Position numbers and translations under genes: made by a program. A DNA stretch of 54,464 bases, taken from Bacteroidales bacterium. Lineage in GTDB: Bacteria > Bacteroidota > Bacteroidia > Bacteroidales > UBA10428. How positions within the stretch are numbered: position 1 is the stretch's first letter; each line of letters starts with the position of its first letter. Under the pieces are notes generated by a model. The model was not told the DNA's origin, did not search any database, and saw only the letters and a program-made list of their open reading frames with translations. Where the stretch lies: NCBI GenBank assembly GCA_016936215.1, contig JAFGPL010000134.1:1-54464 (forward strand). Reading direction: 5' to 3'. Shown here piece by piece: positions 25,042 through 34,793 of this stretch.

Positions 25042-25444
25042 TTGCAGCGTTATAATGTTGCCAAAGGTTCACAACAGGGCCGGTAATCTCACGGCACTCG
25101 AAAATCAAAGCAATATACCGTTTGAAATAAAACGTGTTTATTATTTATATGATGTACCGGGGGGGGAAGACCGTGGAGGACATGCACATCGGGAGCTGCA
25201 ACAGTTTATAGTTGCAGTTAGCGGTGCATTTGATGTCTTGATAGACGATGGAATAAATAAAAAAATTGTACATCTTGACAGACCATATATTGGTCTTCAT
25301 GTTGTGCCGGGAATATGGCGTGAACTGCTAAATTTTTCTTCAGGGGCAATATGCCTGGTACTGGCTTCTGAAAAATATATTGAAGAAGATTATATCAGGG
25401 AATACCAATACTTTAAAAAACTGAAAGGTTATCATGCTGGTTGA
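25022..25444 (+). CDS. fdtA: dTDP-4-keto-6-deoxyglucose 3,4-ketoisomerase (FdtA/QdtA family)
   Basis: The 140-residue cupin has RVYYLYDVPGGEDRGGHAHRE, with both active-site histidines (H54, H56) and the preceding tyrosine (Y40) of the family. It should provide the 3-keto sugar that the PLP aminotransferase at 27166 turns into a 3-amino-3,6-dideoxyhexose (Fuc3N or Qui3N type). The stereochemistry cannot be told from sequence. It overlaps the preceding paralogue by 20 bases and the following acyltransferase by 11, so the three are coupled. Confidence 0.86.
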   Translation: MKNTVYNCSVIMLPKVHNRAGNLTALENQSNIPFEIKRVYYLYDVPGGEDRGGHAHRELQQFIVAVSGAFDVLIDDGINKKIVHLDRPYIGLHVVPGIWRELLNFSSGAICLVLASEKYIEEDYIREYQYFKKLKGYHAG

Positions 25445-26360
25445 AGTAGACGAAAAGAAATATAAACGGTATTTTCCTGCAGATACAAATCCTTTTATCT
25501 CAGAGAAATTTACTGAGCTGAATAACAATAAAGCAGACAGAATTTTCAGACTGGTCGAAAATACCGAAAAACCAGTTATCGGATTAACAGTTGGATTAAA
25601 AGATGGTATTTTAAAATCACCCTTCTCGGCTCCTTTTGGGGGATTTCATTATAAAAATGAAAAAGTATACGTGGGTGAGATTGAAAGCTTTTTACAACAG
25701 CTAAAAAAGTTTGTAATTCATATGAACCTGAAAGGAATTGATATCACTATGCCCCCTGATATTTATCATCAGACTTTTAATGCAAAGACGATTCATTCCT
25801 TTTTACGAACCGGTTTTGAGATGAAAACTCCTGAAATCACCAATTGGATTGATTTGTTAAATTTTAAAGGTGAATTTTCACAAAAGAACAGCAGGGAGTA
25901 TTATCGCCAGGCATTAAGAAACAGGTTGACATTTAGCTCTGTTACTGCCATCGAAGAAAAAAAGGTTGTTTATAATCTTATCTGTGAAAACAGGAAGAAA
26001 TTTGGCCGGCCTATATACATGTCATTTGACGATATTGAAAAGACTGGCCAATTATGGCCGGTTGATTTTTTTAAAGTAAGCGCTCCTGATGGCGAATTGG
26101 CAGCTTCTGCTATTTTCTATCGTTGTCATCCCTCCATATGTTATGCAGTATTCTGGGGAGATAATGAAAAAGGCCGCCCTTTAAGGGCAATGGACTTCCT
26201 AGCTTTTCATTTGTGGAGCCATTATAAAAATTCCGGTTTCAGTTTTATTGACCTCGGTATTTCTACAGAGCAGGGAAATCCCAATGAAGGACTTCTGAGA
26301 TTTAAAGAAAGTCACAATGCTACATCTTCATTACGATATTCCTTTTTTCTGTTTTCATGA
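25434..26360 (+). CDS. FemAB/GNAT-like acyltransferase
   Basis: The 308-residue protein has the fold pattern of FemAB-like GNAT proteins: a first half with LKSPFSAPFGGFHY and a second half with RNRLTFSSVTAIEE, SAIFYRCHPSICYAVFWGD and FIDLGISTEQGNPNEGLLRFKESHNA. The last segment (LGxSTExGxPNxGLxRFKExxGA) resembles the acceptor region of lipid/peptidoglycan aminoacyltransferases. In this place it probably N-acylates the 3-amino sugar, perhaps with an amino acid. The donor is unknown. Confidence 0.72.
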   Translation: MLVEVDEKKYKRYFPADTNPFISEKFTELNNNKADRIFRLVENTEKPVIGLTVGLKDGILKSPFSAPFGGFHYKNEKVYVGEIESFLQQLKKFVIHMNLKGIDITMPPDIYHQTFNAKTIHSFLRTGFEMKTPEITNWIDLLNFKGEFSQKNSREYYRQALRNRLTFSSVTAIEEKKVVYNLICENRKKFGRPIYMSFDDIEKTGQLWPVDFFKVSAPDGELAASAIFYRCHPSICYAVFWGDNEKGRPLRAMDFLAFHLWSHYKNSGFSFIDLGISTEQGNPNEGLLRFKESHNATSSLRYSFFLFS

Positions 26361-26423
26361 TACATTTATGCTTAATATTTTATCGCAATTATTTCATGTC
26401 AAATAGAAGTTAAAAATCAACCT

Positions 26424-27173
26424 ATGAGGAATTTAACCGACTATACAGAAAATTATTACAACCAGCCCTTTGAATATATACAGGTTGCTTACAGGAAAAA
26501 GAAGGTTATTGAACTCATTCAAAAACATAGGCATGAACAGGTACTTGAAGTGGGTTGTGGTTTAGATCCTTTTTTTAATTATTTTGATGATTTTCAAAGA
26601 TTAACGATCCTTGAACCTTCGAAAGATTTCTATGATAACGCTTTAAACTTAATTGCAGAGAGAGCTAATCTTAAATCACGGGTAGTGGCTATTAATGCAT
26701 TTCTTGAAGACTCAATAAATCAATTGGCAGATCATAATTATGAATATGTAATAATTAGCTGTCTTTTACATGAAATTGAAGATACATCGTTCTTCCTGAA
26801 CCAGCTTCGCAGAGTATTGAATCCTAATACCATAGTGCATATAGATGTACCAAACGCTTTTTCCTTTCACAGAGTACTTGCATTTGAAATGGGATTGATT
26901 GATTCGGTTTTTGAAATGTCATCAACTAATATACAGTTTCAACAACAGCGCGTATTCGACCTTGATTCTTTAAAAAAACTGATCGAAGAACATAACTTCA
27001 GGATTATTGATGCAGGATCTTATTTTGTTAAACCTTTTACACACAAGCAGATGTCGGTACTTATAGATAATGAAATCATTAATCCAAGGGTATTGGATGG
27101 CTTATATAATATGATCAAATACATGCCTGACCTGGGTTCTGAAATATTCACTGATTTTACGCTCAATGATTAA
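26424..27173 (+). CDS. Class I SAM-dependent methyltransferase
   Basis: The 249-residue protein has motif [12 protein letters not shown] (about residues 39-49), the acidic motif II LTILEPS and [28 protein letters not shown], the post-motif typical of Methyltransf_11/12. There is no membrane segment. It probably methylates the amino sugar or its acyl group. The last 8 bases overlap the aminotransferase gene. Confidence 0.85.
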   Translation: MRNLTDYTENYYNQPFEYIQVAYRKKKVIELIQKHRHEQVLEVGCGLDPFFNYFDDFQRLTILEPSKDFYDNALNLIAERANLKSRVVAINAFLEDSINQLADHNYEYVIISCLLHEIEDTSFFLNQLRRVLNPNTIVHIDVPNAFSFHRVLAFEMGLIDSVFEMSSTNIQFQQQRVFDLDSLKKLIEEHNFRIIDAGSYFVKPFTHKQMSVLIDNEIINPRVLDGLYNMIKYMPDLGSEIFTDFTLND

Positions 27174-28356
27174 GTTTCTTGACCTGAAGAAAATAAACGA
27201 TTCCTTTGAACCTGATCTTAGCAACGCAATCCGAAGGGTTTTAGATTCCGGGTGGTACCTGCTGGGAAATGAGGTCAAATCATTTGAACAGGAATATGCA
27301 TCTTATATCGGATCAAAGCATTGCATTGGTGTTGCAAACGGACTCGATGCATTGAGGTTGATTTTAAGGGCTTATATGGTAATGGGGATGATGCAGGAAG
27401 GTGATGAGGTTATTGTTCCTGCAAATACCTATATAGCATCCATCCTGGCTATTTCTGAAAACAGGCTCAAACCGGTACTTGCAGAACCTGATATTGCTAC
27501 CTGCAATCTGAATATTTCAGGTATTGAAAAATATATATCTTCCAGAACCCGCGCCATCATGATCGTGCACCTTTACGGAAAAGCATGCTGGTCGCCTGAA
27601 ATATATGAAATTGCTGAAAAACATAATCTCATTGTCATTGAAGATAACGCCCAGGCTGCAGGGGCATGCATCCAGAGTGAAGAAAAGTCAGTGAAAGAAT
27701 TAAATTCTGATTCAAATCTGAATGTATACACACTTAACAATATGAAGACAGGCTCATTAGGTGATGCAGCCGGACATAGTTTTTATCCGGGCAAAAACCT
27801 CGGTGCTTTGGGAGATGGAGGGGCAGTAACCACCAGTAATGATGAGTTGGCTTCAATTATAAGAATGATCGCGAATTACGGATCATCAAAAAAATATATA
27901 CACGATTACCAGGGTTTGAATTCCCGTTTGGACGAAATACAAGCTGCTATCCTCAGGGTTAAGTTAACCCGTCTTGATGAAGATAACCATTGTCGGCGAA
28001 GGATAGCGCAATATTACCTCGAAAACATTCAGAATAAGGAAATTATTTTACCCGGGGTGACCAGCTCACTTAATGCCATTGACAGTCTGTCAGATGTCTG
28101 GCACTTGTTTGTAATACGAACAAAGCAAAGAGATAAATTGTGGCAATACTTTAAAGAAAACAACATCCAGACTTTAATTCACTATCCTGTTCCGCCTCAT
28201 AAGCAGAAAGCATATAAAAGCCTCAATAAATATTCATTGCCAATAACAGAAAAAATTCACCGTGAAGTATTGAGCATACCCATAAGCCAGGTTTTGTCCC
28301 TGGATGAAGCCAGACAAGTAGTGGAAATACTTAACCATTTCAAAACTAATGAATAA
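27166..28356 (+). CDS. DegT/DnrJ/EryC1/StrS sugar aminotransferase (FdtB/QdtB type)
   Basis: This is a 396-residue PLP enzyme of the sugar aminotransferase family. It has [39 protein letters not shown] and the Schiff-base K210 in [17 protein letters not shown]. It fits 3-aminotransferases that act after an FdtA-type ketoisomerase. An insertion of about 20 residues ([20 protein letters not shown]) before the Lys region is longer than usual. The product would be a dTDP-3-amino-3,6-dideoxyhexose, acylated or methylated by the neighbouring enzymes. Confidence 0.9.
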   Translation: MIKFLDLKKINDSFEPDLSNAIRRVLDSGWYLLGNEVKSFEQEYASYIGSKHCIGVANGLDALRLILRAYMVMGMMQEGDEVIVPANTYIASILAISENRLKPVLAEPDIATCNLNISGIEKYISSRTRAIMIVHLYGKACWSPEIYEIAEKHNLIVIEDNAQAAGACIQSEEKSVKELNSDSNLNVYTLNNMKTGSLGDAAGHSFYPGKNLGALGDGGAVTTSNDELASIIRMIANYGSSKKYIHDYQGLNSRLDEIQAAILRVKLTRLDEDNHCRRRIAQYYLENIQNKEIILPGVTSSLNAIDSLSDVWHLFVIRTKQRDKLWQYFKENNIQTLIHYPVPPHKQKAYKSLNKYSLPITEKIHREVLSIPISQVLSLDEARQVVEILNHFKTNE

Positions 28357-28408
28357 GGTGCTGATTAATTTATAGAATTTTTTTTTGTTGTTCACAAACC
28401 CTACATAA

Positions 28409-29971
28409 TTGAATTCACAACCAGAAACAATAAATTCTGACCCTGAAGTTCTGAAACCGGATTCTGAAATTCCTTCTGAAGTTGCTGAAACCGGAAACCA
28501 AGACCAGGCTTCTTACCGGCAAATCTTCAAAGCAACTTCTCTTTTTGGGGGAGTACAGGTATTTACCATCCTTATAGGAATTATCCGTGTTAAATTTGTT
28601 GCTGTGCTATTGGGCACTGCAGGTGTTGGTATTATTGGCCTTCTGAATGCGCCATTACAGTTGATCATTTCAATAACAGGGCTTGGAATTGCTTTTAGTG
28701 CTGTTCGCGATATTTCAGAGGCTCATGGCAGTGGTGATCAGTCGAGAATTGCGAGAAGCATTATCACGCTTCGGCGATGGGCATGGTTTACCGGATTATT
28801 AGGTTCAATCGTAACTGTTTCATTTGCACCCCTTTTAAGCCAATGGACATTTGGTAACCGGGATTATACATGGGCATTTGTGTGGCTTTCGGTTACGCTA
28901 TTGCTTCAGGCAATAAGTAAAGGACAAAGTGCAATTTTACAGGGTACCAGAAGGCTGAAAGATATGGCCAAGGCAGGAGTAATAGGTTCTGCATTGGGTT
29001 TGTTTACCTCTATTCCATTATATTATTGGTATGGTTTGAAAGGAATTGTTCCGGCAATGATTATCACAGCTGTTACATCATTAGTACTTTCATGGTATTT
29101 TTCCCGAAAAGTGAATATCAAGAAAATACAATTATCAATCAAAGAAACTTTTTTTTCAGGGATCGGAATGGCACAGCTAGGAATTTATATGACCCTGGCC
29201 GGATTTTTAGGTACTCTTTCAGCATATATACTGAATGCATTTATCAGCACCCGCAGTGGTGTAGACCAGGTTGGCTTGTATAATGCCGGTTGGAGCGTGG
29301 TAGGTCAGTATACCGGGATTATCTTTACTGCCATGGCTACCGACTATTTTCCCAGGTTATCTGCTGTACAGGAGAACAATAATAAAGTCAGGGAACTTGT
29401 CGGTCAACAGGGAGAAACAGCATTGCTAATTATGACACCATTACTGGCGTTGCTTATTGTCACTATGCCACTTGTTGTCAGGATTCTCTATACAACGTCT
29501 TTTTTGCCTATCGTTATGTTTGCAAACCTTACAGTACTTGGAATGCAGTTTAAAGCTATGTCCTGGGCAATGGGTTATGTTTATCTTGCAAAAGGAAATG
29601 GCAAACTATTTTTAGTTTTAGAGGTTATTTCCGGCATTGTTATCCTTGCCCTCAACCTTGTTTTTTATTATTTCTTTGGCCTTAATGGATTGGGCATCTC
29701 ATTTATTTTGTCATACTTGTTAGGAATGGGTTTTACATATAGTATACTGAAATGGAAGTATGAATTCGCCTTTTCGAAAAAACTGGTAATTGTGCTGTTT
29801 ACATCATACGGACTTGTCGTTTTCTCATTCCTTACTATTTTTATTCCAGATGCCATTATTAGATATACGGCCGGTATCGTTGTTTTAATTGCCGCCGCCG
29901 CATATTCAGTTATAAGGTTGAACGAACTAATGGATTTGCGTTCACTCATAAAAGGATTTTTTAAAAAATGA
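28409..29971 (+). CDS. Polysaccharide flippase (Wzx, PST/MATE-like)
   Basis: The 520-residue integral membrane protein has about 12-14 helices (for example SLFGGVQVFTILIGIIRVKFVAVLLG), a charged N-terminal tail and a conserved LGTAGVGIIGLLNAPLQL segment. It should flip the undecaprenyl-linked repeat unit across the inner membrane. An in-frame TAA lies directly before the TTG at 28409 and no ATG occurs before the first helix, so translation starts at TTG. It follows the aminotransferase by 52 bases. Confidence 0.9.
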   Translation: MNSQPETINSDPEVLKPDSEIPSEVAETGNQDQASYRQIFKATSLFGGVQVFTILIGIIRVKFVAVLLGTAGVGIIGLLNAPLQLIISITGLGIAFSAVRDISEAHGSGDQSRIARSIITLRRWAWFTGLLGSIVTVSFAPLLSQWTFGNRDYTWAFVWLSVTLLLQAISKGQSAILQGTRRLKDMAKAGVIGSALGLFTSIPLYYWYGLKGIVPAMIITAVTSLVLSWYFSRKVNIKKIQLSIKETFFSGIGMAQLGIYMTLAGFLGTLSAYILNAFISTRSGVDQVGLYNAGWSVVGQYTGIIFTAMATDYFPRLSAVQENNNKVRELVGQQGETALLIMTPLLALLIVTMPLVVRILYTTSFLPIVMFANLTVLGMQFKAMSWAMGYVYLAKGNGKLFLVLEVISGIVILALNLVFYYFFGLNGLGISFILSYLLGMGFTYSILKWKYEFAFSKKLVIVLFTSYGLVVFSFLTIFIPDAIIRYTAGIVVLIAAAAYSVIRLNELMDLRSLIKGFFKK

Positions 29972-29999
29972 ACCCTGTTAACAGAAAAAATGATTCACA

Positions 30000-30992
30000 T
30001 TGAGAACCCCGGATATTAATTCAAACAAGCTTGTATCAGTAATTATTGCAACTTATAACTCATCTGCTTTTGTTATTGAAACACTCGATAGTATTTCAAA
30101 TCAAACATGGGATGAGTTAGAACTGATAATTACCGATGACTGTTCCAAAGACGATAGTGTGGATATCTGCCGAAATTGGATAACTAACAACAAACAGAGG
30201 TTTGTTTCTGCGGAACTCATATCATCAGAAATAAATACTGGTGTGGCAGCTAATTTAAACCGTGCTTTAAAAATTGCAAGGGGAAATTGGATAAAAATTC
30301 TTGGGGCCGATGATACTTTAAAACCAGACTGCATTGATGTTAACATGAAATGGGTGAAAGCAAACCCTGATGCCAGGGTCGTGTTTTCAAAAATTGATAT
30401 ATACAGGAACACATTCGAGCCAGGCAACATTATTATAACTACCCCGGGAGATGTATACAGTAAGAGGAGCATCCTTGCCCCCGGGAGGACTGCCGGATCA
30501 CAATACAGGATGCTTTTGGTGCATGACAGGATACATTTTAGTCCATCGGTGTTTCTGCATCGTGAAACCCTCATTGAAACCGGGGGGTTTGATGAGCAGT
30601 TTAAACTGCTTGAAGACTATCCGCTATGGTTAAATCTTACCAGGAACGGACACAGGTTGCATTTTATTGATAAAGTAACTGTGAATTATCGCAGACATGA
30701 GCATGCAATCAACAACAACAACAACGATCAGGTAATAAACCCGAATTATTTCAGGGCCGAAGATTTCCGAAGGGTTTATACATACCCGTATCTTCCTGCT
30801 GATATCAGGCTAAATCAAAAATATATCTGGTACATGTCCCAGCCATTTCGGTTAAGATGGCTGAATAAAAACCGAAAATTTAACTGGTTGGTTTATTCAT
30901 TAGCCACTGTTTATCTTAATCCATTTCGGTATTATTTATGGGTAAAAAAAAGAATTTGCAAGACAGGTAAAAATGATGAATTCTATGCATAA
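30000..30992 (+). CDS. Family 2 glycosyltransferase
   Basis: The 330-residue GT-A protein has VSVIIATYNSSAFVIETLDSI, LIITDDCSKDDS, GADDTLKPD (DxD-like metal site) and the acceptor-region ETGGFDEQFKLLEDYPLWL. It transfers a sugar from a nucleotide donor to the growing lipid-linked unit at the cytosolic face. The start is TTG 30000, as an in-frame stop precedes it and there is no ATG before the Rossmann core. Confidence 0.88.
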   Translation: MRTPDINSNKLVSVIIATYNSSAFVIETLDSISNQTWDELELIITDDCSKDDSVDICRNWITNNKQRFVSAELISSEINTGVAANLNRALKIARGNWIKILGADDTLKPDCIDVNMKWVKANPDARVVFSKIDIYRNTFEPGNIIITTPGDVYSKRSILAPGRTAGSQYRMLLVHDRIHFSPSVFLHRETLIETGGFDEQFKLLEDYPLWLNLTRNGHRLHFIDKVTVNYRRHEHAINNNNNDQVINPNYFRAEDFRRVYTYPYLPADIRLNQKYIWYMSQPFRLRWLNKNRKFNWLVYSLATVYLNPFRYYLWVKKRICKTGKNDEFYA

Positions 30993-31105
30993 TATAAAAC
31001 ATCGGGAGATATATCTTTCATCATTTATTGCGGGGTTTTGGAACATAGGTGGGATTCACCTTTAATAATATGCTGGTAAATAAAAAAAACTAAAAGCCTA
31101 ATGTT

Positions 31106-32047
31106 ATGCCTTATATATCAATTGTAAGTCCCGTATACAGGGCTGAAAAAATCATTCCGGTTCTGGTAGGTCGAATTAGCAAGGCAGTATCCAGGATCAG
31201 TGATGATTTTGAAATTATTCTGGTTGAAGATTTCGGTCCGGATAATTCATGGAAAGAGATTGCGAAGATTGCTGAAAAAAACCCCAAGGTGGTGGGCGTT
31301 AAATTAAGCAGGAATTTCGGCCAGCATTATGCGATCTCTGCAGGTCTTGATTTTTCAAAAGGTGAGTGGATTGTGGTTATGGATTGTGACCTTCAGGATC
31401 AGCCCGAGGAAATTGAAAAATTATATCACAAAGCGATGGAAGGTTACGATATCGTACTGGCCAGAAGAGATAACAGGAAAGATGGGTGGTTGAAAAAGCT
31501 ATTCTCACTGTTATTCTACAGAACTCTCGGATATCTTACCGGTTCCGAGCAGGATGAGAGCATTGCAAATTTCGGAATCTACCACAGAAAGGTTATTAAT
31601 GCTGTTACATCAATGAGAGAATCAATTCGTTATTTTCCTACAATGATAAAATGGGTGGGATTTCGTTCAACAAAAATTGATGTTAACCACGAGGCCAGGC
31701 TTGATGGAAAAACCAGCTATAATTTTAAAAAACTGCTCAACCTGGCATTGGACATTATATTGGCCTATTCTGATAAACCAATAAGAATACTTATTAAATT
31801 CGGTTTACTTGTTTCCTCTTTTTCCTTCATTCTGGCGGTTAGGGTACTCATACAATGGGTGACCGGTAAAATTGAAGTTATGGGATATACGAGTCTTATT
31901 ATCTCTATCTGGTTTTTGTCGGGCATTATCATTGCAACACTTGGTCTTGTTGGCCTATACGTTGGGAAAACATTTGAAGGTGTTAAAAAAAGGCCTATTT
32001 ATATTATTGAAAGCATGGTAAATGCTGACATAACACAAAAAGCATAA
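31106..32047 (+). CDS. GtrB/DPM1-like undecaprenyl-phosphate glycosyltransferase
   Basis: The 313-residue GT2 has the signature MDCDLQDQPEEI and KLSRNFGQHYAISAGLD, and two C-terminal membrane helices (about 232-255 and 265-290). Such enzymes load a sugar onto polyprenyl phosphate for use outside the membrane. The next gene is a PMT/ArnT-type membrane glycosyltransferase, the usual consumer of this donor. Confidence 0.9.
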   Translation: MPYISIVSPVYRAEKIIPVLVGRISKAVSRISDDFEIILVEDFGPDNSWKEIAKIAEKNPKVVGVKLSRNFGQHYAISAGLDFSKGEWIVVMDCDLQDQPEEIEKLYHKAMEGYDIVLARRDNRKDGWLKKLFSLLFYRTLGYLTGSEQDESIANFGIYHRKVINAVTSMRESIRYFPTMIKWVGFRSTKIDVNHEARLDGKTSYNFKKLLNLALDIILAYSDKPIRILIKFGLLVSSFSFILAVRVLIQWVTGKIEVMGYTSLIISIWFLSGIIIATLGLVGLYVGKTFEGVKKRPIYIIESMVNADITQKA

Positions 32048-32103
32048 TGTTCTCAGATTATTCGGGAGGGTAACATGTATTTAATTTATAAAGCCGTAAA
32101 CCT

Positions 32104-33525
32104 ATGAATAAGTACAAAATTCTGTTTCTGTTAGTATTACTGGTATTCTTTCTTTTAAACCTTATAACTCTGGACAGATCTCCGCTACCCTGGCTTGATG
32201 AGGTTTTCTATGCTGATGTAAGTCATAGTTTGTCAATAGATCAGGGTTATAAGTTAACCATACTGCAACATATGATTCAAGAACCGGTAATTTACTATGG
32301 ACCTGTCTTCTTTAAATTACAGCAATGGATGATCGGACTTTTTTCTTTTACCCCTTATGTTATTCGCTTTCTTCCATTTATTGCAGGAATAATAATCATT
32401 ATTTTATTGTTACCGGCAATGAATAATAAAGTATCAATTTTATATGTTTTAATGTTTTCGCCCATTTTTATTCAAAGTTCACATTCCGGCAGGATGGACC
32501 TGATTGCAGTTTTATTAACGCTTTCGGCTACCCTGTTGGCATTTTACAGAAAACACACAATTGTTAATGCCCTGTTTATTGGATTATTATTAATGCTTGC
32601 GGCACTTACCACTCCGCGTGCAGTTTTTCTGTTTCCCGGAATCTTTTCATACGTGATACTTAAATGGATATTTGGTGAAAAGGAAAAAGGCAGCTTTACA
32701 ACTACGTTGCTTTATATATCGTTATATACGCTTCCCATAATTGCAGGAGTAATCATCTGGAGCTATTCTGCAACGGGAAGTGCATTCGGATTCTTTGAAA
32801 CGATTAGCGGTGTAAATGCAGGTAATCCTCACATAGGTTTTCATGCCTCATTTTTGAGAAAACAGGTTGATGATTTGATAACTGTCCTCTTTATTGTTCA
32901 CCTTTGTTATCAATTGATTACAAGAAAAAAAGTAACGCTCCTGCAATGGTCCATTGTATTTACTTATTTATCATTTTCTCTGTTTGTAAGGGAAGCCGGG
33001 CCTTATGGCGCAATGATCTATCCTTTTATTATTTTGTACTTTGCAGATGCAAATACAGGTCCTTTAACTAAATGGGGCACAGTCGCAATTGTTGCAGTTT
33101 TTCTTGGCGTATTTGGTATTAAGAATGCATTATTGATACAGGAATGGAATCTTCGTAATCCAAAGGAAATCAATAAATTGATGAGCGGTTATATTCCCGA
33201 ATCGTCAAATGTGATGGCATCGTGCCGCTATTATTACCCTTTGAAACAAAACCATGTGAATGTTACAATTTTTGACCAGTATGCTGCAGGAAAAAAGCTC
33301 GAAACACTGGAATATTATATGAATCAATCCTTTGATTATATTGTAGTTGCGTATAATGATACAGCAAATTATTTTGTTAAAGAATTGGTAAAAAGCAATT
33401 ATTCAGAGTTAACGCATATTACGCTGGATAACAAAGGAATACAAATTATCCCCAAATCAATTATGAGTAGGTTACCAAAACAGATACTGGGGGGATATAA
33501 CGGGTTGGTTTACAAAAGAAAATAA
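32104..33525 (+). CDS. Integral membrane glycosyltransferase of the GT39/GT83 (PMT/ArnT) type
   Basis: The 473-residue protein has about ten membrane helices. The first helix is followed by LDRSPLPWLDEVFYADV, with the Asp-Glu pair typical of the first periplasmic loop in this superfamily. The C-terminal 120 residues are soluble. It probably adds the lipid-linked sugar made by the upstream gene to the glycan outside the cytosol. The family is diverse, so donor and acceptor are open. Confidence 0.78.
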   Translation: MNKYKILFLLVLLVFFLLNLITLDRSPLPWLDEVFYADVSHSLSIDQGYKLTILQHMIQEPVIYYGPVFFKLQQWMIGLFSFTPYVIRFLPFIAGIIIIILLLPAMNNKVSILYVLMFSPIFIQSSHSGRMDLIAVLLTLSATLLAFYRKHTIVNALFIGLLLMLAALTTPRAVFLFPGIFSYVILKWIFGEKEKGSFTTTLLYISLYTLPIIAGVIIWSYSATGSAFGFFETISGVNAGNPHIGFHASFLRKQVDDLITVLFIVHLCYQLITRKKVTLLQWSIVFTYLSFSLFVREAGPYGAMIYPFIILYFADANTGPLTKWGTVAIVAVFLGVFGIKNALLIQEWNLRNPKEINKLMSGYIPESSNVMASCRYYYPLKQNHVNVTIFDQYAAGKKLETLEYYMNQSFDYIVVAYNDTANYFVKELVKSNYSELTHITLDNKGIQIIPKSIMSRLPKQILGGYNGLVYKRK

Positions 33526-33586
33526 AATATAAAGAAATATAAATATAGCTCTCACACAGTATTATTTTAGATCTCTTATTTACCTG

Positions 33587-34627
33587 ATGAAACTCCTTTC
33601 AATTATTATTCCGATATACAATGTTGAACCTTATGTTGAGAGGTGTATCCGGAGCCTTGAAAATCAGGATATTAATAAGAAAGAATATGAAATCATTTGT
33701 GTTAATGACGGATCCCCTGATAATAGCCAATCGGTTGTAGAAAAAATGCAACAAGAGTTTGATAATATTATACTTATCAACCAGGAAAACCAGGGGGTGT
33801 CGCGTGCAAGAAACAATGGTATCGAAAGGGCATCAGGTAAATATATTCTCTTCATTGATCCGGACGATTATATTGATGCAGACAGTCTAAAATCTGTTTT
33901 AGAAAGGGCAGATAAATATGATGCTGAAGTATCATTTCTGGGTTTTACATTTATAAACAAAGATGGATCAATACGCAGCCGGGTATTTAATGCCGAATAT
34001 TCATCCAGGGTACGTAAGGGAATTGAGGCATATTATCTTTCTCGTGGTGATGGACGAACTGATCCTGACAGAATGTGGGCAGTATTGTTTAATCGTGAAT
34101 TTATGAACCGCTCCAATCTAAGATACCTGCCCGATGTTCCTTTTCTTGAAGATGGTGAATTTATAGCACGAATTCTATGCCTCACCGAACGTTGTATTTT
34201 TGATGGCAGGTCGTTTTACCAACGTACAAGCAGGCCCGGATCTGCGACCCATTCAAATTTATTTTTCTCAAACAGGGCTATCAAAGGATTTTTACTTGCT
34301 GCAAAAAACCTTCGATCATTTCGTGACACCTATCCTCTGAATGAAGATCAAAAAGAATTTTTGAATCAGCCGGTTTGTAAATTTGTATTGCTCACGCTGA
34401 ATTGTGCGTTACAAAAACCCTTTTTTAATAATTATTTCAAAATAAGGGATGACTTAATAAATACCAATTTCAAAAAAATTGAATTGAAAGGGGTTGTAAA
34501 GCCTTATATTTACTATGCCAGAACATATAATATTTTACCGTTGTTTTTTCCGGTAAATGCATGGCTTAAAATGATAAAACAAAAAATTAAAAAAATATTG
34601 AGGCAAAGCAATGCAGAGCATAACTGA
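33587..34627 (+). CDS. Family 2 glycosyltransferase
   Basis: The 346-residue GT-A protein has SIIIPIYNVEPYVERCIRSL, CVNDGSPDNS, NQGVSRARNNGIE and the metal-binding FIDPDDYID. A basic C-terminus (MIKQKIKKILRQ) may hold it to the membrane. Substrate is not predictable. Confidence 0.9.
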   Translation: MKLLSIIIPIYNVEPYVERCIRSLENQDINKKEYEIICVNDGSPDNSQSVVEKMQQEFDNIILINQENQGVSRARNNGIERASGKYILFIDPDDYIDADSLKSVLERADKYDAEVSFLGFTFINKDGSIRSRVFNAEYSSRVRKGIEAYYLSRGDGRTDPDRMWAVLFNREFMNRSNLRYLPDVPFLEDGEFIARILCLTERCIFDGRSFYQRTSRPGSATHSNLFFSNRAIKGFLLAAKNLRSFRDTYPLNEDQKEFLNQPVCKFVLLTLNCALQKPFFNNYFKIRDDLINTNFKKIELKGVVKPYIYYARTYNILPLFFPVNAWLKMIKQKIKKILRQSNAEHN

Positions 34628-34653
34628 TTTTAGTTTGATAAACTTCAAGAAGT

Positions 34654-34793
34654 CACTAATTAGTGTCTGTCCATAAAGTCGTGTGGCAATAGAATCCTCT
34701 ATCTGAGTTTTGCCCGCAAGCCTTGATACGGATATATATGAAACAAATAGCCCATAAATTGAACTATCATCCTGGAATTAAAGAACTTTATGG
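34654..34793 (+). repeat. Palindrome and 9-bp inverted repeats before the wecD-like gene
   Basis: A perfect 12-bp palindrome CACTAATTAGTG (34654-34665) is followed by CCATAAAGT (34671-34679), whose reverse complement ACTTTATGG (34785-34793) overlaps the start codon of the next gene. The 162-base gap separates the general glycosyltransferases from the Fuc4NAc genes. It may be a relic of a mobile element or a regulatory hairpin; neither is proven. Confidence 0.35.

Noticed and set aside
34654-34793. Intact insertion sequence in the gap before wecD
   Set aside because: No transposase frame and only short inverted arms are present; at most a relic.
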